Source of the DNA: Tretioscincus oriximinensis
Lineage: Eukaryota; Chordata; Lepidosauria; Squamata; Gymnophthalmidae
Direction: 5' to 3'
Assembly (NCBI GenBank): GCA_022410635.1
Contig: JAJVDF010000259.1
Coordinates: forward strand, 742,026 to 806,025
Length of the DNA stretch: 64,000 bases
Part shown: positions 33,346 to 46,000 of the stretch, one piece after another
Numbering within the stretch: the first letter of the stretch is position 1
Layout: each line of letters starts with the position of its first letter
Notes under the pieces: model-generated
Told to the model about the DNA's origin: nothing
Databases searched by the model: none
The model's input: the letters and a program-made list of their open reading frames with translations, nothing else
Made by a program: the position numbers and the translations under genes

Positions 33346-34479
33346 TGTTTAGAAGAATATTTCATAGAAGCAAAACAAAATCCAGAACAGGGGAATTGTT
33401 TTTTGGTGCTATTTGGATTTTGTTTTCATTCTATGAGATTAGTTTTTGTCCTAGTTTTGAGATTGAATATATTCTCCTCAGTTCCTAAACAATATTTTCC
33501 AGCTTCATTTTAAATCTTCCCTGCTTTTGATCAAACTGGTGGTGGTGGTGGTGAGGGAACTCTTTTTATAAGTAGAATATCTATCTTTTGGGTTGTTATT
33601 TTTGTTACTTTCTGTTAATATTTTATTTTAAATTTAAATTTCAAATAATAAAAATAACAATGAAAGAAGAAAACATACCTGCAATATACAATTCAAAAAT
33701 ACAAACTTACAATTCTCAATTGCTCCCTTACCTCCTACCTCCCCTAACCCCCCCTCCCTCCATCCCATCTGATGACTGAAAGAACTTCAACAGTACAAAA
33801 TATTCCTTATTATCTCTTCTCTTTCTTTCCTAATCATACTCTAATAACCATTTCCACTTCATTTTTCTATTTGTTGTTAATCTGAATATATCATTCTTCA
33901 AATCCTGGGAAAATCAAATTTAATAATTACACTAAATATTTATACCAATTTTCTAAAGTCCATAACATATTTTTCCAGCCCAAGGCAAGAAGTGCAAATA
34001 GGATATCTATTCGTCTCCAAATTCTTAGAGGAATTTGTTCTAATAGTCTTTGAGAAACCAGTTTTGCTGTCCACATAATTANTTCTTCTCTTCTTCTCAA
34101 CCATTTAACAGAATGCCATAGGAATGGTGCTTTTTGTGGTGGATGTAAGTTAACTTAAGAACAGGACCATTGTAAAGAGTCATTTTTAGAAATGTGAAGT
34201 TTGGTTTATATTTGAAAATTAGTTTGTGTTTTCGTATGTCCAATCAAACCAAACTTACACTGTTTTGGCGTCCATAAATTCAATTTAACATTATCATCAT
34301 CCTCCTGCTCATTAACATGAATGATTCAATCAACATAGTCTAATTCAAAAGGGCTTTTTAAATGGGAAAAAGTCAATCTTGAACTTTAACATCCATTTTT
34401 TTTACTAAGTAGTTTATCGTTGATTCAAACAAATAAGTCTTCAGTTCAACAGGAAACTGCACAAATTAATTTCTTTCAC
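33346..34479. other. AT-rich, possible old LINE in reverse
   Basis: 33600-34130 is A/T-rich with a C-rich patch (33735-33765) and looks like an old element read backwards, but no protein motif could be made out. A (GGT)n run lies at 33538-33555. Confidence 0.3.
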
Positions 34480-34698
34480 ATTTGGACACCAAGGGTATAA
34501 ATGGGTACTAGGATGGATGTCTGGATGTTGCCTCTGGGATGGAGCAACAGGCAGGACTCTTGAATAGGTGCATATTTTGCTTTCCTCTGTTCAGACTGCC
34601 AAGGTACATCTGGTGGGCCTCTGTGTGAGACACAATGCTGGACTAGATGGACTCTGGCCTGATCCAGTATGGCTCTTCTTATGTTCTTATGTTCACAT
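34480..34698 (+). mobile_element. CR1 LINE 3' end with octamer tail
   Basis: gggtataaatgggtactagg, gatggagcaacaggcaggac, ggactagatggactctggcc and tggctcttcttatgttctta are followed by two ttatgttc units. The tail octamer is the CR1-type 3' repeat. It is the cleanest CR1 terminus in the window. Confidence 0.9.
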
Positions 34699-36419
34699 AC
34701 ATCTCTAGTCCTTTTGCTCCAGTAAGTACTAGAAGAAGGTTATGATGCCATCAGACTGAAAATAGCAATGATTTCAGTGGTGAACTGGAAGAAAATATAT
34801 AGTTTGTGTATCTTGATCAGTTACTATGCTTCAGGATAGAAGTGGAACATCAGGCAAAGTAGAAATGGATTATTTATCTCAGGTATTTCTCTATGCAATA
34901 TATAAAGATTCTATGCATGTGCATTACTAAAGTAGCTAGATCTTTAAATTAAAACACAAACAAAAGTACAGAAAGTAACAAAACAAACTTAACATTGTNT
35001 AGGGGTGAAGACACTGTATACCATGTGACATTTGCCATATTCTCTTTCTGACAAGTAAATTGAAACTGAAGGGTTTGTGCATCATAGTCTTGAACCCTAA
35101 AATAATAGGACATCTATTTGTCACAGAAATATTACATGTATGATCTGTGCATGCCATCTCAATCTGGTCTTTAGTAAGGACAAATTGTTATGGAGACTCA
35201 CTCTTATAACCTCCACACAAGATGGACTTTCCATTGAAGATAATCCATAAGCTGACAATAATATAAAATGCAGCAATGGGTCATGGACTTAGATCAGAAT
35301 CTCATGCCCTTCCTAGAATAGCTGACCTTTCCATACTACTTTTTCCAGTTAAAATTGTTTATGTGCCTCAGTTTAATCTTGCTAACTTCTAAGAAGGCCA
35401 CATTGAAACTGTTATTACAGAAGTATGTGATTCGATTGGGGAATCATAGGGGAATTGGTGGGCACTGATTCTTTGCAACACCTCTTCCCAGTTGCAAAAA
35501 GTATTTTATACTTAGCTTTATTTTCCCCATGAGATTATGCCCACTCGTGCCTATCAAAGCATTTTGATTGATCAAAAAAAATCCCCATGCAGCATACCTT
35601 GCCAAACATCTGATTCCATGTCCTCATTCACATAATTGAGTGCTCTGTTGCTTGGCTTTAAGCCTGAGATGTAGTAGAATCTGGCTGGATTTAGAGCTAA
35701 TTCTTGGATTGCCCCCCATCTCTTTGCTAAATGTTACAAACTGAGTTATTACCTTCCATTTGACTAATTGGTTATCACTTGCTCATACTTATTGCTACTT
35801 AATTTATCTTTGCCATTTGTTTTCTTGTCTCATGTGTTTTTTAAATCACAATAAATAATTTATACATTATGATCAACCAAATGTCTCAATCCCCTCAGCT
35901 CCAATCTCTTATCATTTAAGCCTCTTTAGTAGTTCAACAGATCCTGCATAGAGCTTGATGTGTATAAAAAAATGGGTATTACTGACATTGGAAACTCCAT
36001 AGGGACACATGCTGAATGCAAGATCTCTTAGAGCTGGAAAACTGTTTTTTTTTTTTTTAAGAATAAGTCTAGGCTGGGGTTAAATGAGTTCAGCATACCT
36101 TCATTAATGACTATTGCTAAACAGAGACTAATAAAAAGAATGATGACTTACTGCATATGTGGTAAAGAAAACTGTTGCATATCTGAAATTCATTCAGTCC
36201 CATTCATTTAAGTAATAAAGAATATGATTATAAACATGAAGCATAAGGCTAAGAGGAAAGGATTTTACAATAATTAAGGACTTATATGATGATCAAATCA
36301 TTCTGATCACACCTAATATATTGGAATAAGCCTTCAGGAGTAATGGTTTAGAATCAGAGCAATCTGAATGTGATTAGGGAGCGCAAAATTGAAAGAGATG
36401 AGTAATAAATTTTTAAACT
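34699..36419. other. unrecognised, possibly single-copy
   Basis: About 1.7 kb with no repeat family, exon or RNA gene that I recognise. Confidence 0.35.
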
Positions 36420-36830
36420 TTTTGAGAACTTTAAAAAAGTGGCTTAATGGATCCAACTTATATAATGTTAACAACTACAAATGATGATGTAGTAAACAGT
36501 TTTAGGAATATATGGAGAATGGATATGAATGAAAATAGAAACAGAAATCATGGAAGTATCAAAATTAATGCATAATAGTATAAAAGAATTGAGATTGAAA
36601 ATACTTCATCATTGATATCAGATACTGGTTCAGTAGGCTGACATGATAAGAGAGTTCAGTCCAAGCTGTTGACATTGTAATAAAATAGTTTGAATTTGTA
36701 TCCATATATGATGGTCATGTGAAGAAGTGTGGCGTTTTTAGGAATTAGTCGTTGGTCAATTGAATAGTCCATTAGGGGTTCAAAATAAATGGGCTAAAAT
36801 GTATTTTGTTATTGTTTAATTATTATTTGA
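36420..36830 (+). mobile_element. L1-clade LINE fragment
   Basis: From 36591, one frame reads LRLKILHH, stop, YQILVQ, stop, ADMIREFSPSC, stop, HCNKIV, stop, ICIHI, stop, WSCEEVWRF. Several stops (tga or tag) stand where tryptophan (tgg) is conserved in L1 ORF2. It matches the LLHHWY...F.P.CW.C......HIWW.C....FW pattern. It is an old decayed copy. Confidence 0.65.
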
Positions 36831-36943
36831 ATTTAAATGAAGAAGGTAGATATTTAACAAGTTGCTCATGGCTGTCCATTCCGAAGTGGCATATACTGTA
36901 TATAGAAATTGATTCCTGCATCATAGATTAATTGACTTTAATA

Positions 36944-37014
36944 TATACTGTTCAAAACAATTAAGGAAACACTTAATTAATTAAAGCATTCCTTTAATTG
37001 TTTTAAGCAGTATA
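36944..37014. mobile_element. 67-bp palindromic MITE, Tc1/mariner-like
   Basis: The left end tactgttcaaaacaattaag pairs with the right end, whose complement is tactgcttaaaacaattaaa. The ends are bounded by TA on both sides, the duplication used by Tc1/mariner elements. The centre is acttaattaattaaagc. It is too short to encode anything. The superfamily is inferred from TA and the termini only. Confidence 0.65.
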
Positions 37015-38576
37015 TTTTTGACCAATATATTGTTGAAGAAAAAAGGAATCTGATATTGACAGCCAACTATCCCATACCATATGCAGAATATCTTGGCTGT
37101 CAGAAGCTAACAGAAAAAAAATTAGAATGTACTGTCAAGAAATAGGCACGGCACATTAAAATCAGAAAATCGATTATCCTGATTACTGGAAAATTTCAGA
37201 AGAAACAATTGCTATGTTTCTATGATTCTATAAGCTATGTGTTTTTTATGTCGATATATGTACCTTCCCCATGAAAAGAGTCTATCACAGAGTCAGTTTT
37301 GCTTGGAGACATTCAGTGAAAGAGATGCCCAAATCGAACATTTTGCTACATAGCTCAATAACTCAAAGGAAGCTGTTCAACTGAAATCTATTTAGTTGTT
37401 AAGTCAAGTCCTTTTCTGCATGTCTTGAATGTTAGCATGATAGAAAGCCCATGACTCTTTTATCAATGTCATCTTTTTGAGCATTTAAAGAGAGTATCAC
37501 ATTCCCCCCTCTGTCTTTTCTTTTCAGTATTAAAGATATCTGATCCTTTCCATCTTTCCTCATAGGACTTTTCTCCAGCTATTGTGAGTGCAACACTGTG
37601 GTAGAATTTAGTGTACCTCAGTTCTTTCTTTTGATTTATAGCTTCACTTGACAGCAGAGCATGTAGGGTTAAATAAGGTTAGGCAGCATCTGAAACTGTT
37701 ATATTTCATACTGCTACATCGTAAGCATATTTCCCCCAAAACATTAGCAAACCACAAATCTAAAATATAATGCTTGGAAGTAAATAAATAAATAATTGCA
37801 AAGTGCTTTATAGCTTGGAAGATAAGAGATACTGCATCATCCACCTGACATATGGTTCTTGCTATCACNCAGAATTTTTTTTTGGTCAGTCATAGCACAT
37901 TGGTTCAACCTTTACTGGCTGCATCTGAGACCACTTACAGTGTAGAATGAGGTCATCAGGTAATTTTTCTACTATACTTGTTGTTGACTAAATTGGGCTT
38001 TAGAAATATCCAGAAATATATGATCTGAGGTACCAATTTATCAGCATCAAGTCTGGTAGTGATGGTGGACACATCAGTAAAAAGAGAATAATGTCTATTT
38101 GATGCAGCAGTACTGGTGAGGATAACATGTTCTGTTGTCTCAAAGCATAGCATAACTATCAGACACGGCATATGAATATCTGAATTGTTCCCACGCACTC
38201 AACAATATTTGCACAATGATCACTACAGCCATTCTACATCTTAGCACTTCTATGCGTCGATGTTAATGTGAGAGACCACAATGCCCTTTGGTTGCTACTT
38301 TACTTCTGCAGATATGATTTTTGGTTCTTAGTGCCACATAAGTGCTTAAAGGCCCATACTAAATGAGCAATGGTTTGAGGCTGATGTGACAGCCATGCAT
38401 CTGAGCTACTTCATTGACAGCAAAACACATTGTCTGTGTGGCGTTAGAAAGATTAGAGAGGCATGACAAAATGCTCCACCTGAAGAAATTGTCCATTGAT
38501 TCAACTGCTGAATAATGAAAATCAGGTGCATCTGAATTACATGTGCGTGCAGAATTTCTAGTGAGGGATCCTTGTA
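37015..38576. other. unrecognised sequence
   Basis: No gene was recognised. 37040-37200 might extend the L1 fragment (LILTANYP-like frame), but the support is weak. Confidence 0.35.
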
Positions 38577-38775
38577 ACTCCTAGAGAAAAAAAGATAGGA
38601 TGAGCTTTCATAGGCAAATCTATTTCTTCAGATGCTATGGAGCCACTCCTTATCATCTGAACATGTAGGCTTGTCTGGGAAATCTTGTGTTTCCTATCTT
38701 TTTCTTGTTAATCTCTAACATGGTACAAGACTCCCTTATTAGAAATTCTGAATTCAGACTAACATGGTTACTTTT
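38577..38775. mobile_element. Penelope-like tail, diverged inverted pair
   Basis: A minus-strand tail (agataggatgagctttcata, atctatttcttcagatgct) is followed by a plus-strand tail (tcatctgaacatgtaggctt, tttcttgttaatctctaaca) that ends cagactaacatggttac. It is the same head-to-head arrangement as at 8288, 54827 and 63401, but older. No clear target duplication was seen. Confidence 0.65.
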
Positions 38776-39410
38776 TACATACATGCACGTGCAGGCTGAG
38801 TTGGACCACAGGGGAGCATCACCAATGCTATGAACAATATGAGACAGTTTCTGTGGGGTGTCTAGGGACTATTCTGTCCACATAAGTAAATTGCTGCCCA
38901 ACTTCCCAGTGACAAAATAACACTGGTAAGCATGCCTTCAGGAGACTGGTTTGAAGCCATCTCCCTTGTACTCCCAGTGGTGGACAAACCCAGTCGCCTG
39001 CCTTTTCTCTTCCACTACATGCAAGCAGGGATATCTCTGCTATTTCAGAGTCTAGTAGAATATAAAAGAGGCAAGCGAAGCCTAGCTATCTGGACGTGGC
39101 TCATGCTCCCTTGCCTCCTCCTCAATATGGCTGGGCAAAGGAGCATGAGAGTGTTGTGAGCCCAGTCAGGACAGAAAGGCAGTTCCAGAACTGTTTCCCA
39201 AGCCCTGGAACCAGTCAAGGACTTACCATAAAAGGTAAGAATGAGTTGGATGATGGCGATGTCTTCAGAGGCCTAGGAAGTCAGATCATGTTGTGACAGT
39301 AGGGCTACCAGATTGAAACAGGATGGCAGTGCTCCACCTTTAATAATTTTAGCTGGGACTGTTGATGTTATTGCACTTGCTGAAAACACTTCTTTTTTAC
39401 ATCCATTAAA
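38776..39410. other. unrecognised; possible hAT-like end
   Basis: tagggctaccagattgaaac at 39300 resembles a hAT-type terminus of the form tagggytrcca. No matching right end was found. No gene was seen. Confidence 0.3.
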
Positions 39411-39645
39411 GAAGAAGAGTTGGTTTTTATACCCTGCTTTTCTCAACCCAAAGGGAATCAAAGTACCTTACAATAACTTTCTGTTCTTCTCTTCACAACA
39501 GATACTTGGTGACATAGGTGGGGCTGAGAGAGCTCCAAAAATGTGACTAGTCCAAGGTCACCAGATGGCTTTTGTGGAGGAGTGCAGGATTGAACCAGAA
39601 GACTGACAGATAAGGGTCTGACATTTTCACCACTGGTAAATAGAC
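39411..39645 (-). mobile_element. tRNA-derived SINE family B, best copy
   Basis: The tail gaagaagagttggtttttat is followed by ccctgcttttctcaacccaa, caacagatacttggtgacat, aggtggggctgagagagctc, ccaaggtcaccagatggctt and a degraded tRNA-like head (taagggtctgacattttcac). The tail-proximal 60 bp are shared in form with SINE A, while the bodies differ. Confidence 0.85.
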
Positions 39646-41416
39646 TGGCATAGTCATGCTATCCTACTTTATTATGGTAACCTTATGTGACATGATCTGG
39701 AAAATCTACTTTCCAGGTCAAGTGTGGAAAGGACCATTGTCTTTACTGCCTTTGCCTTTCTGGCCAGAATCATTAGGTTCTAGCTAAGAAGCGTGTCCTG
39801 TGCTTTACACTGACCCAGAAAATGCAGAAACAGTCAGTTACTTTAGCAATTTGATATTCCATAGATTCAGCAGTGTTCCAAATCGAAGGGCTGTGATTTT
39901 GGAAACCTCTCTGTGAGCCAATTTTTCTTTTCTGTTTGAGCAACTCAAGAAATGAAATGCATTCAGTAAAAATGAAACAACAAGAACCTTGAGACCTCCT
40001 CTTTCCATCTTTGTAGAAACACAGTGTAAAGTACAATTTAGTCAATATTTTAAAACATAGTGAAAAAAGTTGGGAATAGAATGATTAATTCTGGCAGAAA
40101 ATGTGAGTCTGAAGGTACATAACATACCATATAAACATGTTTTTAGTAGGCTCTTTTAATTTATTTTTATTATTGAAACTTTTGCTGGGACCTTTAGGTA
40201 CACAGACCTACAGAGAGAGAGAAGATGAGAGAAATGAAAATATTAGGCAGAAAACTCAGGACCTTTCTGCATTTACCTTGCTAATTCCATATAAGTAATT
40301 ACAGATTTGCTTGTCCTGGAATAGCTGAGATATTAGGTGGTGTAAGAATTGGATCAGAGTCAAGGCCAATGTAGCTCTCTGTACTGAAACAAGTGGCACA
40401 GACATAGTACTGATTATTGTGTCTACCACTATTCTGGATTAGGGCCTCTTAGTACTGAACTGATCTGGATTAGCATTAGACTCATATAGAAATTGCACTG
40501 AGCTCTCCAAATCAGATTTTTATATAGGTACATAAAGGAGCATGGACCACAACTATTTCAGACTACAGGGCCCTTAATACAGATCTGACAAGAATACCAT
40601 TAATCCCATGCAGATGATGTGGATTTTAGGGTTCCTTAATCCAGATTACCAAATAAATTCAAAACGGCCAAAGATGTCTATAAGAATTGGAAGAGGGATA
40701 AAGGCTTCATTGATTCTAAAAGGTAAATACAGGGATCACTGAATTATTGGAATTTGTTACCCATTACTTGTTGAAAAATATTGATGTGGTGCTGTGTGGT
40801 TTTCTTTCCTTCCCCATACCTGAAAAAAGGTATGGATAAAAAAGAAACTCTCACTAAAACATTGCAAGTCAGATTTTCTACTACATCCATTTGAAAATAA
40901 AAACAATAATAATTTATTATGATAGATATTCTTCTCTCCTACAGTTGAACAAAAAATTTATCACCAAAAAGCTATTTGTATATTCTTGGGTATTTAATTC
41001 AGTATGTGAAGGATTCCTGAAAGTAAATCTGAGGAGGAGGAGAAGCCATTAATCAAGAAGAAAATACTTCTGTTTGATTAATAGTTTTTTAGCTAACCAC
41101 TTACATGCTCTCAGTTTGCGACCTCTGGAGTGTCCTAAATTATGGTTCTGATGGTGGTATTCACCGGCAGGAGTAAATATAATATCTGTGGCCGATGATC
41201 CATCCCCAGCATACACCACAGTTTGAAGTGGTTTTGTTATTTTCAACCGTATTAATAGATTCAAGAAAATCCTTTGCAAATTCTCTAGTCATCAGAAAGA
41301 ACATAGAGTAGATGTTCTACAGAAGTGAATATATAATTTGAATTCAAAATATTTAGATACAGTTCAGATTGAGGAATGCCTGCCATTACTGTTACACACT
41401 TTCTAGAGTTCTGCTC
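39646..41416. other. unrecognised sequence
   Basis: No gene was recognised. 40560-40650 resembles 44905-44985 (cttaatacagat, then gatgatgtggatt against gattatgtggatt), so an old DNA element may be present. Confidence 0.35.
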
Positions 41417-41740
41417 CTGATAAATGGCTCAGTCACTAAGGAGACGGCCTCTCACCTGGGAGATCGGGTTTTGAAGCCCTGTGTCGGACGTGGGGAGGGG
41501 TGAGTGCTTTCCACTAGCCTGCAGCTCTAGCCATCTCAGCTGTTCGTAAGGAATGCAAATTTGTAATTTGTGTATCAATTAGATAAACTAGTACCATCAT
41601 TAACCTGATGGAGAAGATAGAATAAGATATAAGCCTTCAGGTGAAAATTAACCCTGTAAGCCACTCTGGAAAAGAGTAGGATATAAAAACTTGATTCTTC
41701 TTCTCCTTCTTCTCTTTCTTCTTCTTCTCCTCCTCCTCAT
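41417..41740 (+). mobile_element. tRNA-derived SINE family A, near complete
   Basis: The head aaatggctcagtcactaagg carries the A box, and gggttttgaagccc is a degenerate B box. The body continues with ccactagcctgcagctctag, gatggagaagatagaataag and gtaagccactctgg to a CTT/CTC tail (41695-41738). Confidence 0.88.
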
Positions 41741-42562
41741 GGGAGCTTCTTATGTGATGAGGATGCAAAGCAATGTAACAAAACATCATAGAAAATTGAA
41801 GATAGGTGGGGTGGAAAAAAATGAATGTTTTTTTTTTCTAGATTTAAAACAAATATTGAAAATAAACCTGTTTGTGGGGAAGCAGCCTAAGCATACTGGG
41901 CTTGATTTCAAATTATGTTATGGAACAGGTGCCTGTTAGCCACTTATAACCTATAGTAGGTTATGAGCATTTCCATATTTTGCACCAGAATGAAGAAATC
42001 ATGCCCCTAGGCATTTTTTGTGTTGCTTGGTTATTGAGCAAACTCCTGCTTCTTTGGAGAATGGATCCATTCTGGATCAGTACTGGGCCTTTGTGTTTGA
42101 ATACATTCTAGAATATGAATATTTACTTTCTATGGAATACACATTTTTTTCCAACGAAAAAAGGGATAAGTGCAAACAGTACAAATTCTCTACCACCAAA
42201 GTTGATTTCGTTCATTCCAATGGAAAAATATGAACAGTATATTCAGTTCAATGTAAACTCATTTAAAACTGAATTGTTTGTACAAATTCGCAAACATACA
42301 TTTCTATTTCAGAAGATAATTTAGAACAAGATCTAGTGTAGAAAGGACCTAAATTCACTAGGAATATCAACTCTAATGTTACAATATTGTTTGTCAGTTA
42401 TTATAAAGCATCCAGCATAGGCATCACAGTAGTTTATATTTCACTACGCAGATCATTTGATCTAGTTCTTATTCCATTTTTCACACAATCTTTTTGATGT
42501 AATGAAGTTGAGTTTACACCGCAAGAGAGGCAGATTCCCTTAGCTATTGACACTTATTCAAA
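41741..42562. other. unrecognised sequence
   Basis: No gene or repeat family was recognised. Confidence 0.4.
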
Positions 42563-43020
42563 CACTAGTGGAATTAGCCCATTGCATTATGGTAATGCCA
42601 CAGGCTTCAGCCCCCACCTTGCTCCCATCCATGCCTCCATCCATCCTCTTGCACTTGCCACTTCTTTCTTTTGTTCATTCCTCCTTTCTTTCCATTTTCC
42701 TTTCCTTCGTTCTTTCTTCCTTTCGTTCTTTATTCTTCTTTATCTTCCTTCCCATCCAATTTTCATCCAATCCTTCCTTCCCCTCCCAGTACTGGACCCA
42801 ATACTGAACCTTGGGATAGTCTACTTCTCACATCTTTCTACTCATATAACTGTGTGTTTATTATTTCCCTCTATTTTCTGTCTTTGGGGCAGTTTCCAAC
42901 CAAACACTCTGGTCTCTGGAGGCTGCCAAAATTCCAAGCCCTGTCATTGGTCTCTGGAGGCTACCAGAGTTATGGATCATTATAGCTCAGAATGTTGAAC
43001 TCTCCCACATGTCTTTTATT
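42563..43020 (+). mobile_element. C/T-rich repeat family C, uninterrupted copy
   Basis: It starts actagtggaattagcccatt, has a pyrimidine-rich core (42640-42790), then ctctggtctctggaggctgc and ccctgtcattggtctctgga. It ends around cccacatgtcttttattatt. It is the intact reference for the SINE-split copy at 6471. No frame or domain is present. Confidence 0.75.
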
Positions 43021-46000
43021 ATTTGTGATTGGATGGATTCAGATGAATTAGAGTAGAACGAAATAGAAAGATACTGAAAGAAATAAGAAATTATCAAAAC
43101 ACTGGAAATAAAAAAAGATGAGCAATCTGAAAAATCCGTACTAATTCTGAAAACACATGATTTAATGGCCCACCATTAAAGGCAGCTAGCTAAAGGTGGT
43201 AGTGAAGCAGACCTTACTTCTCCATCACCAATTCCAGTTCTGATCTGCAGCAAGTCAGACCATGCTTGGTTCCGTTAAATGCATTGACTAAAACCCAGAA
43301 ATGCTCCTACCTAATCATTCCACCATTTTTGGATTTGTCCATGCATGCCAAAGCATATAAAGCAGGTTAAATTTAATAATATGTATATCTTGCTAAAACA
43401 AATTTAGCATGCTTGAGTGTATGTTTACACCATCTATTTCTCCTGTATTAGTTTTCTTCTCTCTCCTTTCATTCTTAAGCCAATTTAAATTGTATTTGTG
43501 GGGGATTTCTTTCTGAATTGCATTGATGTGTAGACAGCTATTCCATTGCTATTTAATACAGGAGTGGGATAAGATTTTTGCTCCCTGTCACCCTTTCAAT
43601 AAAATATGTCATTGTGCTTGTCAACTTACATTTGCATCTGATGCTGAAATGCAAATCTTTGGTTAGGAAAAAGAACAAAGAAGTGGCAGTGAAAGCGACG
43701 ATTATTATCCTAGGCTTTAGATAATTTTTTCCTTACAATAGGGAGTATAGTGAAGAACTCCATATTAGTACAGAAGCGACGCTAGAGGTGGAAAGTTCAG
43801 GCACGGAGTTACTACATTATCTTTTGTAGAAGCGACAGCAGTGAAAATATTCCATTTTTGGTCTTGCTATTTATAGTTTCTCATTTAATTTATAAATGTT
43901 GGCATAAGGGAAGAATGATTTATGACTACAGGTTTCCCCACCCCCCTGTGTTTCTTCCCTGTTTCTATTTGTGGACAATTCAGCAATTTGGATATTATTA
44001 AAGAGTTATACTTTGTGGGCTACTGTGTTTTTAATGATTAACAGCTCTATGGGATTTTTTTTTCTTTTTGCTAGTTATAGGCGAAAATGCTTTCAAGCTA
44101 TTTCTACCAAGGAGGTGGAAAGCAGTCGGTACCAACCTAGAGACTGAAAGGAAAAAAAAATTATAGTTGAGCTTTCATAGACTAAGGTCCTGTCTCCACT
44201 TTTCTTGTTAGTTAGTTCCATATCATTAATTTCATATTTGTTCTGTCATAGCTGTAACAGGAAATGTCTGCATTTAGAAAGATGAACCCATAACACTAGA
44301 CCCAGGTTATATGTTATATGACAGGTGGACAGGAGAATTGGGGTCCCTTCCCATGAGATTTTTTGCCATTATGGTACCTACATCATAAAGGTTGTGTCCT
44401 ATGTGTTCACAGAACTTCAGAATCCACTTCCGTTTTTTCTTATAGCTCCTTTGTTCTAATTTCATTTCAGGCTATTATGTAACCTATTAAAATGCCTCTG
44501 TGTGGCCTTCCACAATTGGAAAATGGTAAATATTGTGTGAATTTGAAGCTAGATCTAAAGTTTCATTAATTTTCGGCTCACAGAGAATACTGGGAATTGT
44601 AGTAAGACAAAAGCAGCAATAGCTTGTGAGACATATCATGTAATAAGAATAGAAGACAATGGGTTAGTCCAGATTTAAAGTGAATTCCGGAATTAAACAG
44701 ATAATGGGGAGGGAGCCTTATGGTAGATAAGGGGAGGATGTTGTTTTGTTTTTTGATGTTTATAATTGTGAATAATACTGTGAATGCACAATTCATGTTC
44801 AGCATGTCTCTTTTAATCATACCCATTTTCTTCTCAGATATGTGCACTTTTGCTTGTTCCAGAACAGGTGCCAGTGGTTGCAATACTGATTAATGGAGAT
44901 CGTGGTACCTTAATACAGATATGAAATATCACTGGTTCTGTACAGATTATGTGGATTATAGAACTTCTTATTCCTGATTTCCAATAAAATCCCCCCAAAA
45001 ATCATCAGATGGTATGCCTCAGAACAGATCATGTACTAGAAATTCAAATAATGGTCAATAGACTACTAGACTCCCTTGCTCAAAATTCTGATCCTGACTA
45101 ACGTAGCTACTTTTTTAATTTTCAAGAAAGATGTTTTTCCTCATCCCACAACATAAAGAACTTTTCAGTTCTCTTTTTTGCTCACATAAATGCACATAAT
45201 TGGGGGAAACTGTTCTTGTTTGATAAAAAATATGGATTGAGTGCAACACCATACAACAATGTCCCTATGATGTTACTAACACCCATACCATACCAAAATT
45301 AGAAACAGATATTCTTCAAAATTCCTTAAAATCTTGTGAAATGAATCATGCCTTTGGCTCACAATTTCCAGGAAATACAAGTAGGCCACCTGCATTAATT
45401 GTGGAGGATTGTACCTGTTAATCAGCAACACTTACTGATTTCTTTATTGAAAATTATTTGGCCTTAAGTGTCTCAGCATTAAGTGTTGTTGATAAATAGG
45501 CTTTTACTCCTGCAGGTCCTGCCCTGTCTCTACTATGCTTCTTTTACAGTTGCTTTTGGCCTAGCTTCTCAATTTCAATGTCAAGGTTATGTTTTATCCT
45601 CCCTTTTGAGTTTTGAGGAGAAGATTCCTGTTTCCTTTTTACATAGTAAAATCTTCAGTTATATCTCTTTATTCTATGGGGTTTCCCATGTTTGGGGTTT
45701 TTTGTCATCTGATTAAACAAAATTTGCAGCCTCCCTTACCTTTGTCAGAGCTTTATCTTGATTTTGTTTTCAAACTTTCTCAATCTATTCTATCTCAACC
45801 TAGTTCTTGCCTTTTTCACCCTCATCCTTAAATTTCTTATTTCCAGCTTCTTGTCCATGTTCTGTTTGAAACATTACAATTTGATTCTGCTTATCTTCCT
45901 TTTCAGTATTTATTAGAAAGCAATTAATGTTCTGCTTCTTCCTCAAACCTACTGAGGGATATGCTTGTAATATTCTCAGACAACATCTCAGAACAGAAGC

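Noticed and set aside
42547..42998. Overlapping frames rich in serine, phenylalanine and leucine.
   Set aside because: They translate the pyrimidine-rich core of repeat family C.
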